From Bdellovibrio bacteriovorus (GTDB taxonomy: Bacteria; Bdellovibrionota; Bdellovibrionia; Bdellovibrionales; Bdellovibrionaceae), in contig NZ_LUKF01000002.1 in the NCBI RefSeq assembly GCF_001592755.1, forward strand, positions 160,608 through 224,607: a stretch of DNA of 64,000 nt, in the 5' to 3' direction. The first letter of the stretch is position 1, and every line of letters begins with the position of its first letter. The position numbers and the translations under genes are program-made. Below are positions 52,101-60,149 of the stretch, in pieces. The notes below the pieces were generated by a model, which saw nothing but the letters and a program-made list of their open reading frames with translations, ran no database searches and was not told the origin of the DNA.

Positions 52101-53990
52101 AGTTACATCGAGGACTACGTCAAAAGTATTTGAAACACCGTAACCGATATTGCCATAGTCATCCGTTAAAACCGCGCGCACTTTCAAACCCGTATAAAAG
52201 CTTGTGGGCGTCCACGAGACTTCAAAGGACTTATTATTCATAGGCCCTGCAAGACCCAAAGTACGACTTGTCGCCGCCGTCCACGTCGTACCATCCGTTG
52301 AATACTGCAAACTTAACGTGGCCGCAGAAGATACTGTTGCTTCGGTGACCCTGACAACAAAAGGATACGCCACATTTTTTGCTAAAGTAGGAACCGCATC
52401 CAAAGTCATAATGGGAGCTTTACTGTCGTAAGTGATCGTAAAAACCGTCGCGGTGGAAATATTCCCCGCCTCGTCACGAGCATAAAAACGAATATTACGA
52501 AGCCCTTGCTGATCTGAAATACTTAAATCATATTGATAATTCTGAGCCGCCGTTGAACAACTGACCCAACCCGCATCTCCGAGTGCGGGCGGCGCATTGA
52601 CCTCTTTCATTAAAATCATCGTGTGATCCGAACAGTCATTCACGGTGAACTTTGCCAAAGGCACACTCGTTGTCGCTGAGGTATTTAAAGTCACGTTCGG
52701 TGGAACAATCTGGGTATCCTTGAACACCGAATGATTTAATACTGATGAGACATTTCCCGCGGCATCTGAAGAAGTGACAGAAATATTTTTAGCACCATCC
52801 CCGGCCGACAAAGTCAGGTTGATTGAATAAGAGCCACCGATAGAACAAGTTTGCCCTGAAGGAGAGGGAGTAAAATTGCCGTTTGCGGTCACTGTGAGTC
52901 CTGGCTCACAGGTTCCCGATAACGCAAACGTCGAGTGAATTTTCTGACCAGAGATGGGAGCTGCAATCGTCAGTGCTGGCGCCGTTTTATCAATGACGAC
53001 CGCCGCACTTTCAAAAACGCCGGATGAAGAAGCCCAGTTGTTCGCCTGGTCTCCAGCTAAAACACAAAGACGATAAGAGCCATCTCCACTAAAGCTCAAT
53101 GGAATATCTGTCCCCGCCGCCACAGGAGTGGTCGCCATTAATGCACTATACTGACTGGAACAATCCGCATCTTTGACAATCACGTAGCGATATTGGGTGC
53201 CACCATCACTAGGCAAAGTCACAGACACCAAGCGTGTTGAATCATCATTGCTGAGCGCACTTCCTAAAGAGCCGAGACCAGGAAGAAGCAAAGGCGCGAT
53301 CGTATCTTTATTAAAACTAACACTTGTCGCTGTTCCAACGTTCTTAGCCACGTCAGACTGTTGCACAGTAAAAACGTTGGAACCTTCGAGCAACCCATCA
53401 CCTGCCACCGTCGTCGCAAAGGTGCCATCACTTTGACAGGAGATCGTCGAAAGCACGACACTTCCCGAAAGAATCTGCACTTCACCGTCAGCACTTTCAC
53501 AAGTACCCGCTAACGGAATCGAAGAGATAGAATCGAGCCCCAAATGGGCCGGCAACACCGAAGTAAAAGAAACCACAGGCGCAACGACGTCCTTTAGAAC
53601 CGAAGACTCGGTACTTGAGGGGACACCCGTTTTTGATTTGACAGCCAATACGACTTTATAGGCCGTGTCCGTCCAATCTTGAGTATCAATCTGCAATTCA
53701 AACTTATTATTCGTACAAAGCGTGGAATACTGATGAGTCTCATGCAAAGCCAACGAAGAGTTCTCAGGAACAAACGAGATCTGAATATTCTGATTCTCGT
53801 AATAACACTCCCCTTGAACACTCACATTATTCACATCAGAGGATTTATTGATAACAAAAGACTCAAGACGCTCCCCCGAAGAGTTCGTCAAAACAGGAGG
53901 AGTCAGGGCATTAAAATCCAAAAGATTCCCACTGAGCGTACACCCAGCAATAACGTACATTCCAAATAGGATCCCAGCGACGTTCCTCAT
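49170..53990 (-). CDS. Very large lipoprotein with Ig-like and propeller-like regions
   Basis: The 1606-residue product has a lipoprotein signal ending VIAGC (residues 13-17). The first 870 residues are about eight Ig-like beta domains, recognisable by DKTAPALTI, DVTPPTIT, DSKAPIMTLD and GNIST-type repeats, as in bacterial adhesins. From about residue 880 (AGNQDPGHNGNAKQ), a second half shows NHL- or propeller-like strands such as GKIFFNDSSYGLMYID, RILVYDRNMIRRID and RIYFSTRGI. It is probably an outer-membrane surface protein exposing a long stalk and a beta-propeller head. Its target is unknown. A sequence TCCGATGA lies upstream. Confidence 0.85.
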   Translation of the reverse strand: MRNVAGILFGMYVIAGCTLSGNLLDFNALTPPVLTNSSGERLESFVINKSSDVNNVSVQGECYYENQNIQISFVPENSSLALHETHQYSTLCTNNKFELQIDTQDWTDTAYKVVLAVKSKTGVPSSTESSVLKDVVAPVVSFTSVLPAHLGLDSISSIPLAGTCESADGEVQILSGSVVLSTISCQSDGTFATTVAGDGLLEGSNVFTVQQSDVAKNVGTATSVSFNKDTIAPLLLPGLGSLGSALSNDDSTRLVSVTLPSDGGTQYRYVIVKDADCSSQYSALMATTPVAAGTDIPLSFSGDGSYRLCVLAGDQANNWASSSGVFESAAVVIDKTAPALTIAAPISGQKIHSTFALSGTCEPGLTVTANGNFTPSPSGQTCSIGGSYSINLTLSAGDGAKNISVTSSDAAGNVSSVLNHSVFKDTQIVPPNVTLNTSATTSVPLAKFTVNDCSDHTMILMKEVNAPPALGDAGWVSCSTAAQNYQYDLSISDQQGLRNIRFYARDEAGNISTATVFTITYDSKAPIMTLDAVPTLAKNVAYPFVVRVTEATVSSAATLSLQYSTDGTTWTAATSRTLGLAGPMNNKSFEVSWTPTSFYTGLKVRAVLTDDYGNIGYGVSNTFDVVLDVTPPTITANQLKINGSLTPDDTVRSYVTVSLQAHDAETAVKDFCLKTSSSVPAANDSCWVGVKAPKPGLEELPDLILVDFDFFLGINFGSYNIYAWVRDVAGNISTNSATLKKDYNTIEYINDPSPTVSDILTVNSATPNTPPINGDMNFANNAPVYIKWKASDNGSITKVELYSSLDGSSYTLIDDSLANNSTNGSSCSYSAPHTGCFVWNSTFPNDTFFKLQVRVTDNYGQTAQVTSPPLNSGLLNLLAGNQDPGHNGNAKQTVFNTAVGNDTAPGTLLVTTDGKIFFNDSSYGLMYIDPKTNNSKLLLRLAKSTEDSYGDGIPVEQARAKAILRTTLDYQNRILVYDRNMIRRIDTNVEPMTIETIIGADPAGNLGTNTADTVADPRDVKINLTTDQTWAIRKRAPFMAHPNGDIYFISDNPNKGKDNGGRIRVYKGSLAVPRVEAFRFSGTGAKDLPTWDLNVKEWSFFSLRYDPQTSQILKAYVGVTNPVPGNSYGNMTELDITTWIANGVHPNHPYGNTSLNYYEVQSLDGRVYRSNRATDHSLSRLNDDGTWSRVLGTGALGSCVDGTPATSCPVALDDAFVDRYGRIYFSTRGIIKTVVNGNVYTLFGQRKDAGDGGSATDMRLAMVHYLDHGAGDSVIILDHQENKMREIVPGASPEVRLVAGNGQNGNVNFATAANAQLIRLGNWWDPNPFATNPANGDVYMNCYENRVQIDVNSAISYHKVCRLNRSTGLWESLLDGEGTTASFTQTTIPLSDLLISGYSPEIVAYRNGNILMNHFHWNGTAHNNSHLRLLTPTTSNYIAGVTVQDQSGDACPDGSSSNCHLGPRAMHYKGTPVYFAPLSGWLLNPVRDSAYAGDMHVVYSGNVRKMLTLSKAPGGFAYDSGNIYFCSAGKVYKAAITNPADLTSTANWPLVENTHYTLTELAMPADNITCEGRRILVKAASGAKPKRLVMMAKQNGLPAVIEYFIP

Positions 53991-54334
53991 ATATTAACTT
54001 CATCGGAACACAGAAACAGATTCTAAATACTACGAATCAGATTCAGACTCGCTATCTCAAGCAGAGACATCACGAATGTTCCACCAGTATCCGAACACAA
54101 CAACTATTTAATTTTCACATCGAATAATTGTTCTAAGACCAAAATCCCCCTCTGAAAAAAACCAAAAAAACCCGGTACTCTTCCTAAAAATCCCGCAATA
54201 ATCTAGCCCCCGAATTTCCCCAACGGCGCAGCCCCAAAAAAACGAATAATACCGCTCGTCTGCCAACACAACAGCAGAAGAAAAATCCCGTACACCAATT
54301 TTCTTTAAGAGAGTGAGTTGAAGATTCAAGCAAA
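53991..54334. other. Intergenic region, no gene supported
   Basis: These 344 bases hold the presumed promoter of the large lipoprotein gene (minus strand). Several short open frames of about 70 codons have no ribosome site or protein-like pattern, so none is called. Homopolymer runs of C and A occur near 54140-54240. Confidence 0.5.
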
Positions 54335-54491
54335 GACTTGCTGATTAGAACTGCGGATAGGTATAGGCCCGAAGGCTCGGCCTTAGCCGGCGCCACGACG
54401 GCGCGAACCGCCCAAAGGGCGGCGGCGATTGAGCCGGAAGGCGTGCCGACCGAAGCGGCCTATACCTAGCCGCGGTTCTAATCAGCAAGTC
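54335..54491. repeat. 157-base inverted-repeat element
   Basis: Two 35-base arms (54335-54369 and 54457-54491) are reverse complements at 33 of 35 positions. The left arm begins GACTTGCTGATTAG, the right ends CTAATCAGCAAGTC. The GC-rich interior of 87 bases forms further hairpins, for example GCGCC-ACGAC-GGCGC and CCGCCC-AAA-GGGCGG. No open reading frame of note is inside. It could be a miniature inverted-repeat element, a REP-like unit or a structured RNA. Confidence 0.9.
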
Positions 54492-54524
54492 CCCCCTTTG
54501 AAACAAAATCCCATACCCACAAAC

Positions 54525-54552
54525 GAAAAAAGGCCCCCGAACGGGAGCCTTT
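54525..54552 (-). terminator. Terminator of the protease gene
   Basis: AAAGGCCCCCG pairs with GGGAGCCTTT (one mismatch on the plus strand, a G-U pair in the minus-strand RNA) around a short loop, then a T-rich stretch on the minus strand, 15 bases after the protease stop. Confidence 0.8.
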
Positions 54553-54566
54553 CGAAACCGCCAAGA

Positions 54567-56120
54567 TTACTGTTGGCAGAATGGTAGATCTGGTTGGAGT
54601 TGGCAGATAATCTGACAAATCATAGGATCACCCAACGGACACTCACCCGGTTCACCAGGGTTGCCTGGATCAGGAAGACCGCCACCGTTGTCTGGAGGAT
54701 TTGGATTTGTACCACCAGATTTAGCACCTACGTTGATGTTCAATGTAGAAGCCGTTTTACCGTCAGCATCAGTCACAGTCACAGTTGTGGAACCGTTAGC
54801 AACCGCAGTCAAAGTACCGCTGTTGTCTACAGTCGCAACTGAAGCGTTAGAAGAAGCAAACTTGAATGGAGCTTTACCGTGAAGAACAGAAAGTGCCAAT
54901 GTAGAAGAAGGTTGGATAGTTGCTGCAGCAGGAACTACAACCATTTTCTTAGACATCACTGCTTCAACAGCTTCGTAAGCGTCAACGCGGCAGTTACATG
55001 CAGTTTCGATAGAAACTTTAGCACCTGTCGTTTGAAGAATCGCACGAACTTGAGCACCAGTAAGTGAAGGATCTTGAGCTTTCATCAAAGCCACTAGACC
55101 AGATACAAGCGGAGTTGCCATTGAAGTACCAGAAAGGTTTCCGTACTTATTGTTTGGCAATGTGCTCATGATGTTTTCACCAGGAGCAGCTACGTGAACA
55201 GTCGCTGTACCGTAGTTAGACCAAGATGGTTTTGCATCAGAAGCGCCTGAAGCCGCAACTGTGATTGAATTCGGGAAACCGTTGTTTGCCGGATACATCT
55301 CAGTTTTATCGTTGTTTTTACCATCGTTAGCTGCGGCTGCGATGAAGATAACACCTTTATCATCAGCACGTTTGATCGCCTCAAGAAGAGGAGCTGCTGT
55401 AGAACGTGGAACCGCCGCACCCCAAGATGCAGAGATAATGTGCGCGCCTTTTTCTACCGCATAGTCGATAGCTTTGATCGCGTTGTTCAAGTCACCAGAA
55501 CCGTCTTCACCCAAGAAGCGAAGTGGCATCATAGAAACTTCTGGAGCCAAACCGATGATACCACCGTCAACCAAACCAGTCGCACCTACTGCACCAGCGC
55601 AGTGAGTACCGTGACCTGGATTTTGGAAGCCCGTTTTATCCATTGGATCTGCATCGTTTTCTTTGAAGTCATAACCTTGGATCATGTTTGGAGCCAAAGC
55701 TGGATGGCGGTAATCAACGCCTGTATCGATAACAGCTACGATCACGTTGCGGTTTCCTTTGTTACCCGCACGTTGCCAAGCTTTTTCAGCTTGAACTTTC
55801 GCGATCGCCCATTGCTCTTTCAATGCCGCAGCATCAACAGGAGCTGTGAAAGCTTTCAATTTGAAGTTTGGAACTACGTACTCAACGCCTGGTTGAGAAA
55901 GAAGGCTCGCCAAAGCTTGTGCTTCGTGGCTCTTTACGATGTTCACTTTCACAAGACTTGCTGTTGCGTTGTGATCAGTCATTTGAACAGTCGCAACTTT
56001 AGACATTGTCATTGTGTTAAGCATGTTGAGAGCGCTTGTGTTCTTATATTTCACCAAGTATTCGCCAGCGAACGCCTGAGAACCGAACAACAACGCACCT
56101 AATAATAATGCACGTTTCAT
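54567..56120 (-). CDS. Secreted subtilisin-like serine protease with Big2 domain
   Basis: The 517-residue preproprotein has a signal peptide (1-18, AFAGE) and an I9-type propeptide (about 20-90). The S8 catalytic domain follows, with Asp132 (IDTGVD), His170 (GHGTHCAG), oxyanion Asn265 (AAANDG) and Ser333 (GTSMATP). From about residue 395 a Big2-like Ig domain (GTLTAVANGSTTVTVTDADGK) follows, then a Pro/Gly-rich linker and a cysteine-rich C terminus (CPLGDPMICQIICQ). ATG 56120 has a GGAGGGGG ribosome site. Autocatalytic maturation and release are expected. Bdellovibrio codes many secreted proteases for digesting prey, and this fits. Confidence 0.95.
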   Translation of the reverse strand: MKRALLLGALLFGSQAFAGEYLVKYKNTSALNMLNTMTMSKVATVQMTDHNATASLVKVNIVKSHEAQALASLLSQPGVEYVVPNFKLKAFTAPVDAAALKEQWAIAKVQAEKAWQRAGNKGNRNVIVAVIDTGVDYRHPALAPNMIQGYDFKENDADPMDKTGFQNPGHGTHCAGAVGATGLVDGGIIGLAPEVSMMPLRFLGEDGSGDLNNAIKAIDYAVEKGAHIISASWGAAVPRSTAAPLLEAIKRADDKGVIFIAAAANDGKNNDKTEMYPANNGFPNSITVAASGASDAKPSWSNYGTATVHVAAPGENIMSTLPNNKYGNLSGTSMATPLVSGLVALMKAQDPSLTGAQVRAILQTTGAKVSIETACNCRVDAYEAVEAVMSKKMVVVPAAATIQPSSTLALSVLHGKAPFKFASSNASVATVDNSGTLTAVANGSTTVTVTDADGKTASTLNINVGAKSGGTNPNPPDNGGGLPDPGNPGEPGECPLGDPMICQIICQLQPDLPFCQQ

Positions 56121-56293
56121 TTTTACCCCCTCCGTGGTGAAAAAATCATATTCAGATTTCAGCCACAAATGTTAGGAAAATCTTAAATAAATCTTAAATT
56201 TTTTGACACATTCCATCGAATATTGAACCCACGGAGGCAATTCTGAAGAATGAAGCCCACTGATTTCCAACAGCCAACCAAGGGAACTTCCGA

Positions 56294-57085
56294 ATGAATT
56301 ATCTGCATGCGATCATCCTGGGTATTGTCGAAGGCATCACTGAATTTCTACCGATCTCCTCAACAGGTCACATGGTGATTGCCAGTTCCGTGATGGGGAT
56401 TCACGACGATCAGTTTGTTAAAAACTTTGAAGTCATCATCCAATTTGGTGCGATTTTGTCAGTGCTCGTGTTGTATTGGAAACGCTTCCTTCCCGACTGG
56501 AACTTCTACAAAAAGCTCTTCATCGCTTTCCTGCCGACTGGCATTATCGGCTTCTTAGTGAAAGACATCGTCGATCAACTTTTAGGAAGCGTGCAAGTGG
56601 TTGCGTGGGCGTTGATCATTGGTGGCGCCATCTTAGTATGGTCCGACCGAATTTTTGCGCACCTGACAGCCATGGGGCGCAAAACCAACGATCTTTCTTA
56701 CGGAGATTCGGTGAAGCTGGGATTGTTTCAAGCCATCGCGATGATTCCGGGAGTTTCTCGGTCCGCAGCCACCATCATGGGCGGTCTGACGCTTGGCATG
56801 AATAAAAAAGAAGCAGCTGAGTTTTCATTCTTCTTAGCCGTTCCAACCATGGCCGCAGCGACGGGATATAAGTTGTTGAAAGTCTATAAGACGATTGAGC
56901 CAGGACAGATCGGCGTCCTTGCTGTCGGCTGTGTCGTCGCATTTATCGTCGCGATGTTGGCGATTAAGTTCTTTATTAATATCGTCGCTCGTTATGGCTT
57001 TAGAGGTTTTGGTTATTATCGCATCGTCCTTGGCATCATCATCCTTATAATGCTTTATACCGGACACAACCTGCAGCTGACTTAA
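56294..57085 (+). CDS. uppP: Undecaprenyl-diphosphatase
   Basis: The 263-residue integral membrane protein has the two family signatures, EGITEFLPISSTGH (residues 13-26) and MIPGVSRSAATIMGG (about 155-169), which build the active site. It removes a phosphate from undecaprenyl diphosphate so that the lipid carrier can be reused in cell-wall synthesis. Length and about eight helices match UppP (BacA). It is 24 bases before the MscS gene, so the two probably share a transcript. Confidence 0.96.
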   Translation: MNYLHAIILGIVEGITEFLPISSTGHMVIASSVMGIHDDQFVKNFEVIIQFGAILSVLVLYWKRFLPDWNFYKKLFIAFLPTGIIGFLVKDIVDQLLGSVQVVAWALIIGGAILVWSDRIFAHLTAMGRKTNDLSYGDSVKLGLFQAIAMIPGVSRSAATIMGGLTLGMNKKEAAEFSFFLAVPTMAAATGYKLLKVYKTIEPGQIGVLAVGCVVAFIVAMLAIKFFINIVARYGFRGFGYYRIVLGIIILIMLYTGHNLQLT

Positions 57086-57109
57086 GATTTGCATCTTTAA
57101 AGGTGATAC

Positions 57110-58246
57110 ATGGAAAAGTTTCTTTTTGAACAGACCGAACTCTTCTCTCATGACTTAACTGTGGCTTTAAAGTCGACAGTCTTCGTCATTCCAAATTGGA
57201 AATGGGGCGCGCTGGCCATCGCCCTCCTTCTGGGATTCCTCCTTCGCCCTGTCTTCCAATTTCTTTTGAAAGAGTTTAAACGACACAACCCTTTCATCAA
57301 AAAGTTCCCGAACACATTTACCGCTTATTTCCTATCGATGCCACTAGAGCGTCCCGTCGCTTGGCTTTTAGTTATCTTTTTCTGGTTCGCGGTGGGTGAT
57401 GCCATTGAGCTTTCTGGAAAATTTGGCACTTACTACGATCATGTACTTCGTGGTTTGGTAGCTCTTTACCTTATTCGCGTTATTTACTACGCAGTGGATG
57501 CCATCACTCGTGTCTTTATGGATGTGGCTGCTAAAACGGAAAGCACTTATGACGATCAACTCGTCCCCTTCGCTTCGCGCGCCATGAAAGTGGTCGTTGT
57601 TGTTCTTGGTATTCTGATTGCCCTGCAAAGTTTTGGTCTGAATGTCATGTCCCTGCTTGCCGGTCTGGGACTGGGAGGTTTGGCACTTGCTTTAGCTGCG
57701 CAAGACACAGCGGCAAATCTTTTTGGCTCGATCACTATTTTAGTGGATCATCCCTTTAAAATCGGTGACTGGGTGAAAGTGAAAGACATGGAAGGGACTG
57801 TCGAAGAGATCGGCTTTCGCTCCACTCGTATTCGCACATTCTATAATTCCGTGATCACGATTCCGAATGCGATGATGGCAAAAGAAACCATCGACAACAT
57901 GGGAGTTCGCCCGGCAAGACGCATCCGTCAGATCTTGGGTCTGGCTTACGAGACACCTCCAGAAAAAATTGAACAGTTTTGCGATCACGTTCGCTATCTT
58001 TTGACTCAGCATAAAGAAGTGAATCCTGAAACAGTCACGGTGGCGTTTAACAATTACAATGCGTCGTCCTTAGACGTCTTAGTTAACTTCCACATCAATG
58101 TCGCTACGGGAGCTGACGAACTCAAATTGCAGCAACAGATCTTCATCGAGATTCTAAAAATCGCCGCGCAAATCAAAGTAGACTTCGCATATCCGACTCA
58201 AACTGTTTACTACAAGAATCCTGAAATCACTTCGACTCCTTCCTAG
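57110..58246 (+). CDS. MscS-family mechanosensitive channel
   Basis: The 378-residue protein has four to five transmembrane segments. The last is the pore-lining helix, with small residues in SLLAGLGLGGLALALAAQDTAANLFGS, then the typical DHPFKIGDWVKV, GTVEEIGFRSTRIRT and VITIPNAMMA of the MscS beta domain. These channels open under membrane tension and release solutes during osmotic downshock, important when leaving spent prey. GGTGATAC precedes the ATG. A hairpin covers the stop codon. Confidence 0.95.
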   Translation: MEKFLFEQTELFSHDLTVALKSTVFVIPNWKWGALAIALLLGFLLRPVFQFLLKEFKRHNPFIKKFPNTFTAYFLSMPLERPVAWLLVIFFWFAVGDAIELSGKFGTYYDHVLRGLVALYLIRVIYYAVDAITRVFMDVAAKTESTYDDQLVPFASRAMKVVVVVLGILIALQSFGLNVMSLLAGLGLGGLALALAAQDTAANLFGSITILVDHPFKIGDWVKVKDMEGTVEEIGFRSTRIRTFYNSVITIPNAMMAKETIDNMGVRPARRIRQILGLAYETPPEKIEQFCDHVRYLLTQHKEVNPETVTVAFNNYNASSLDVLVNFHINVATGADELKLQQQIFIEILKIAAQIKVDFAYPTQTVYYKNPEITSTPS

Positions 58247-58257
58247 GAGCCGAAGTG
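58228..58257 (+). other. Hairpin spanning the MscS stop codon
   Basis: CACTTCG, CTCC, loop TTCCTA, GGAG, CGAAGTG form a stem of 11 base pairs with a small internal loop. The TAG stop (58244-58246) begins at the last two loop bases and runs into the GGAG side. No T-run follows. It may stabilise the mRNA 3' end. Confidence 0.55.
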
Positions 58258-58336
58258 TGAAATCACAGATTTGTTAACGCACTGTTTCGATGCGCAGTGA
58301 TGTGCGCCTGTTTCAAAATACTGCTACTAAAGACAG

Positions 58337-59656
58337 ATGCGTCCATCAGATCTTCTTCGTCATCATCATGTTAAGTCGGCTCAAGATAAAATCTTTTTCA
58401 ATCTGCCTTTTTGGTTGGCCGCCGGAATCGCTGCCGTCGTTTCTGTTCTGTACAATATGCTATTTAAAATCTGCGAGGAATGGGCTCTTCATAACTCTCA
58501 ATCTTCTTTGATTTTCATTACGGCACCGTTGGCCGTTTTAGTCTCATTTCTTATAGGACACTTTTTTTCTAAAGAGGCTTTAGGAAGCGGAATTCCGCAA
58601 GTTTTAGCCGCAGCAGAAATGTCTCCCTCAGATCATCCCTTTTTACGAAAGCTTTTGGGCCTGCGCATGCTCGTCGCAAAAATCGCGGGCTCTTCGTTGT
58701 GCGTTCTTGGTGGCGGCGTCACGGGTCGAGAAGGTCCGACTTTGCAGGTCTCTGCAGCTATATTCTATCAGCTGTCTAAGCTTTGGCCGAAGCGCTTTCC
58801 GAAGCCGCAACTTCCCTCGATGATATTGGCAGGTGGCGCGGCCGGCTTGGCTTCCGCATTCAACACTCCTTTAGGCGGCATTGTTTTCGCCATTGAAGAG
58901 ATGTCGAAATCACATATCAGTCTGATTCGCACGGCCGTTTTCCAAGCGGTGATCATTGCCGGTATTTTGGCACAACTCTTCTTAGGAAATTACCTGTATT
59001 TGGGGGACGCCCGTTTTCAAAGTTATACCTGGCACGCCCTTTATCAAACGGCGGCGATTGCCGCATTGATCGGCGTCGCGGGAAGTTTCTTTGCAGAAAG
59101 TCTTTTTAGAGTCACTTCTTGGAGAAGTAAAAAATCATTTTGGGTCAAAGTTCTTTTAACTTTGATTTTCGGGGCTCTTTTAAGTTTAACGATTTACCTG
59201 TGCGGTCCTTCCACCGTGGGAGCGGGTAAAAGTGTCATGGTCTCCTTGTTAGAGAACCCCAATGCGCCCGCAGATGTGACTTTGCCTGCCGCCCGTATTT
59301 TTGGAAACTTTTTTACTTATATTGGCGGCGTTATCGGCGGCGTCTTTGCGCCGGCGTTAGCTAGCGGTGCGACGCTAGGGCAATTTTTAGCTCAATCATT
59401 TGGTTTTGAATATGTGAAATTGATGATTATGGTGGGCATGGTGGCCTTCTTAACCGGAATCACTCGCACACCCTTCACATCTTTTGTGTTGGTGCTCGAA
59501 ATGACCGACTCTCACGAAATCATTTTGTACCTGATGCTGTCATCCATCATCGCCAACGTGACAGCGAGACTTGTCAGTTCGAAATCATTCTATGAACAAG
59601 TCGCTCACGGCATTCTTCAACAGAATGCCCCGGAGCTTTTAGAAAAGAAACACTGA
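58337..59656 (+). CDS. CLC-family chloride/proton antiporter
   Basis: The 439-residue membrane protein shows GSGIPQV (residues 83-89), GREGP (130-134, gating Glu132) and IEEM (186-189), the acidic pair that includes the internal proton-transfer Glu in CLC antiporters. IGGVFAPALASGATLG is the GxFxP-type motif. Both glutamates are kept, so proton-coupled exchange of chloride is more likely than a passive channel. The C terminus is short, without CBS domains. Its stop abuts that of the next convergent gene. Confidence 0.93.
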   Translation: MRPSDLLRHHHVKSAQDKIFFNLPFWLAAGIAAVVSVLYNMLFKICEEWALHNSQSSLIFITAPLAVLVSFLIGHFFSKEALGSGIPQVLAAAEMSPSDHPFLRKLLGLRMLVAKIAGSSLCVLGGGVTGREGPTLQVSAAIFYQLSKLWPKRFPKPQLPSMILAGGAAGLASAFNTPLGGIVFAIEEMSKSHISLIRTAVFQAVIIAGILAQLFLGNYLYLGDARFQSYTWHALYQTAAIAALIGVAGSFFAESLFRVTSWRSKKSFWVKVLLTLIFGALLSLTIYLCGPSTVGAGKSVMVSLLENPNAPADVTLPAARIFGNFFTYIGGVIGGVFAPALASGATLGQFLAQSFGFEYVKLMIMVGMVAFLTGITRTPFTSFVLVLEMTDSHEIILYLMLSSIIANVTARLVSSKSFYEQVAHGILQQNAPELLEKKH

Positions 59657-60070
59657 TTATTTTTTGCAGACGCGGGTCCACTGACCCGTGAGTCTTAAAG
59701 TCGCTTGTGAAGGAATCACGTTATAGGTTCCTTCGGCCTCGCCGTTCAGATCATAACTTTTCGGTGTCACTTTCCCACGCAAAGTCCCCTTCGCGTTGAG
59801 TTCGTTCTTTTTGCAACTTAAAGAGGCTTGCAGGTTTTCACCTTTCAAATTCCAATTGTCTAATTTGCAGTCGTTCTTTTTTAATTCTTTGACGATTGTC
59901 TCTTTAACATTTTTAGTTTGGGAGGCAGATATGCACTCTTCCCCTTCTGCAGGAGGAAGCGGCAACCCATTAAGGACTAAAACACTTTTCGTCTTCCAAA
60001 GACCGGGTTCAAGTTTCTGAGCAAAAGAGGTCGAAGATAAAAGAAGTAACAAGATGATGGTGCTTTTCAT
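59657..60070 (-). CDS. Secreted DUF3617 family protein
   Basis: The 137-residue product has a signal peptide (1-17, SFAQK) and the DUF3617 pattern: LEPGLWKTKS, followed by EECIS, cysteine pairs (NDCKLD, LSCKKN), and GTLRGKVTPKSY ending in TGQWTRVCK. The family is widespread in proteobacterial periplasms, function unknown. Its ribosome site GGAGG is four bases from ATG and can be paired by an upstream copy of its complement (60099-60105). Confidence 0.82.
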   Translation of the reverse strand: MKSTIILLLLLSSTSFAQKLEPGLWKTKSVLVLNGLPLPPAEGEECISASQTKNVKETIVKELKKNDCKLDNWNLKGENLQASLSCKKNELNAKGTLRGKVTPKSYDLNGEAEGTYNVIPSQATLRLTGQWTRVCKK

Positions 60071-60072
60071 AG

Positions 60073-60105
60073 GTCCTCCGAAGTCTTAACTGTACCAGGG
60101 AGGAC
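60073..60105 (-). promoter_or_regulatory. Hairpin sequestering the Shine-Dalgarno of the DUF3617 gene
   Basis: On the minus strand GTCCTCC (60105-60099) is the perfect complement of GGAGGAC (60079-60073), which contains the GGAGG ribosome site directly before the ATG. Nineteen bases separate the arms. It is similar in concept to the structure at 7119-7159. Confidence 0.5.
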
Positions 60106-60149
60106 GCACTTTTAGCAAATTTGTGAAGGATAAATTGTGCTAGAGCAAA

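Noticed and set aside
54108..54396. Two overlapping minus-strand frames of about 70 codons
   Set aside because: No ribosome site; one runs into the inverted-repeat element.
55440..56102. 220-codon plus-strand frame opposite the protease
   Set aside because: Antisense shadow of a well-supported subtilisin gene.
56203..56208. TTGACA upstream of uppP as a promoter
   Set aside because: No -10-like sequence at proper distance; TATTGA is too close.
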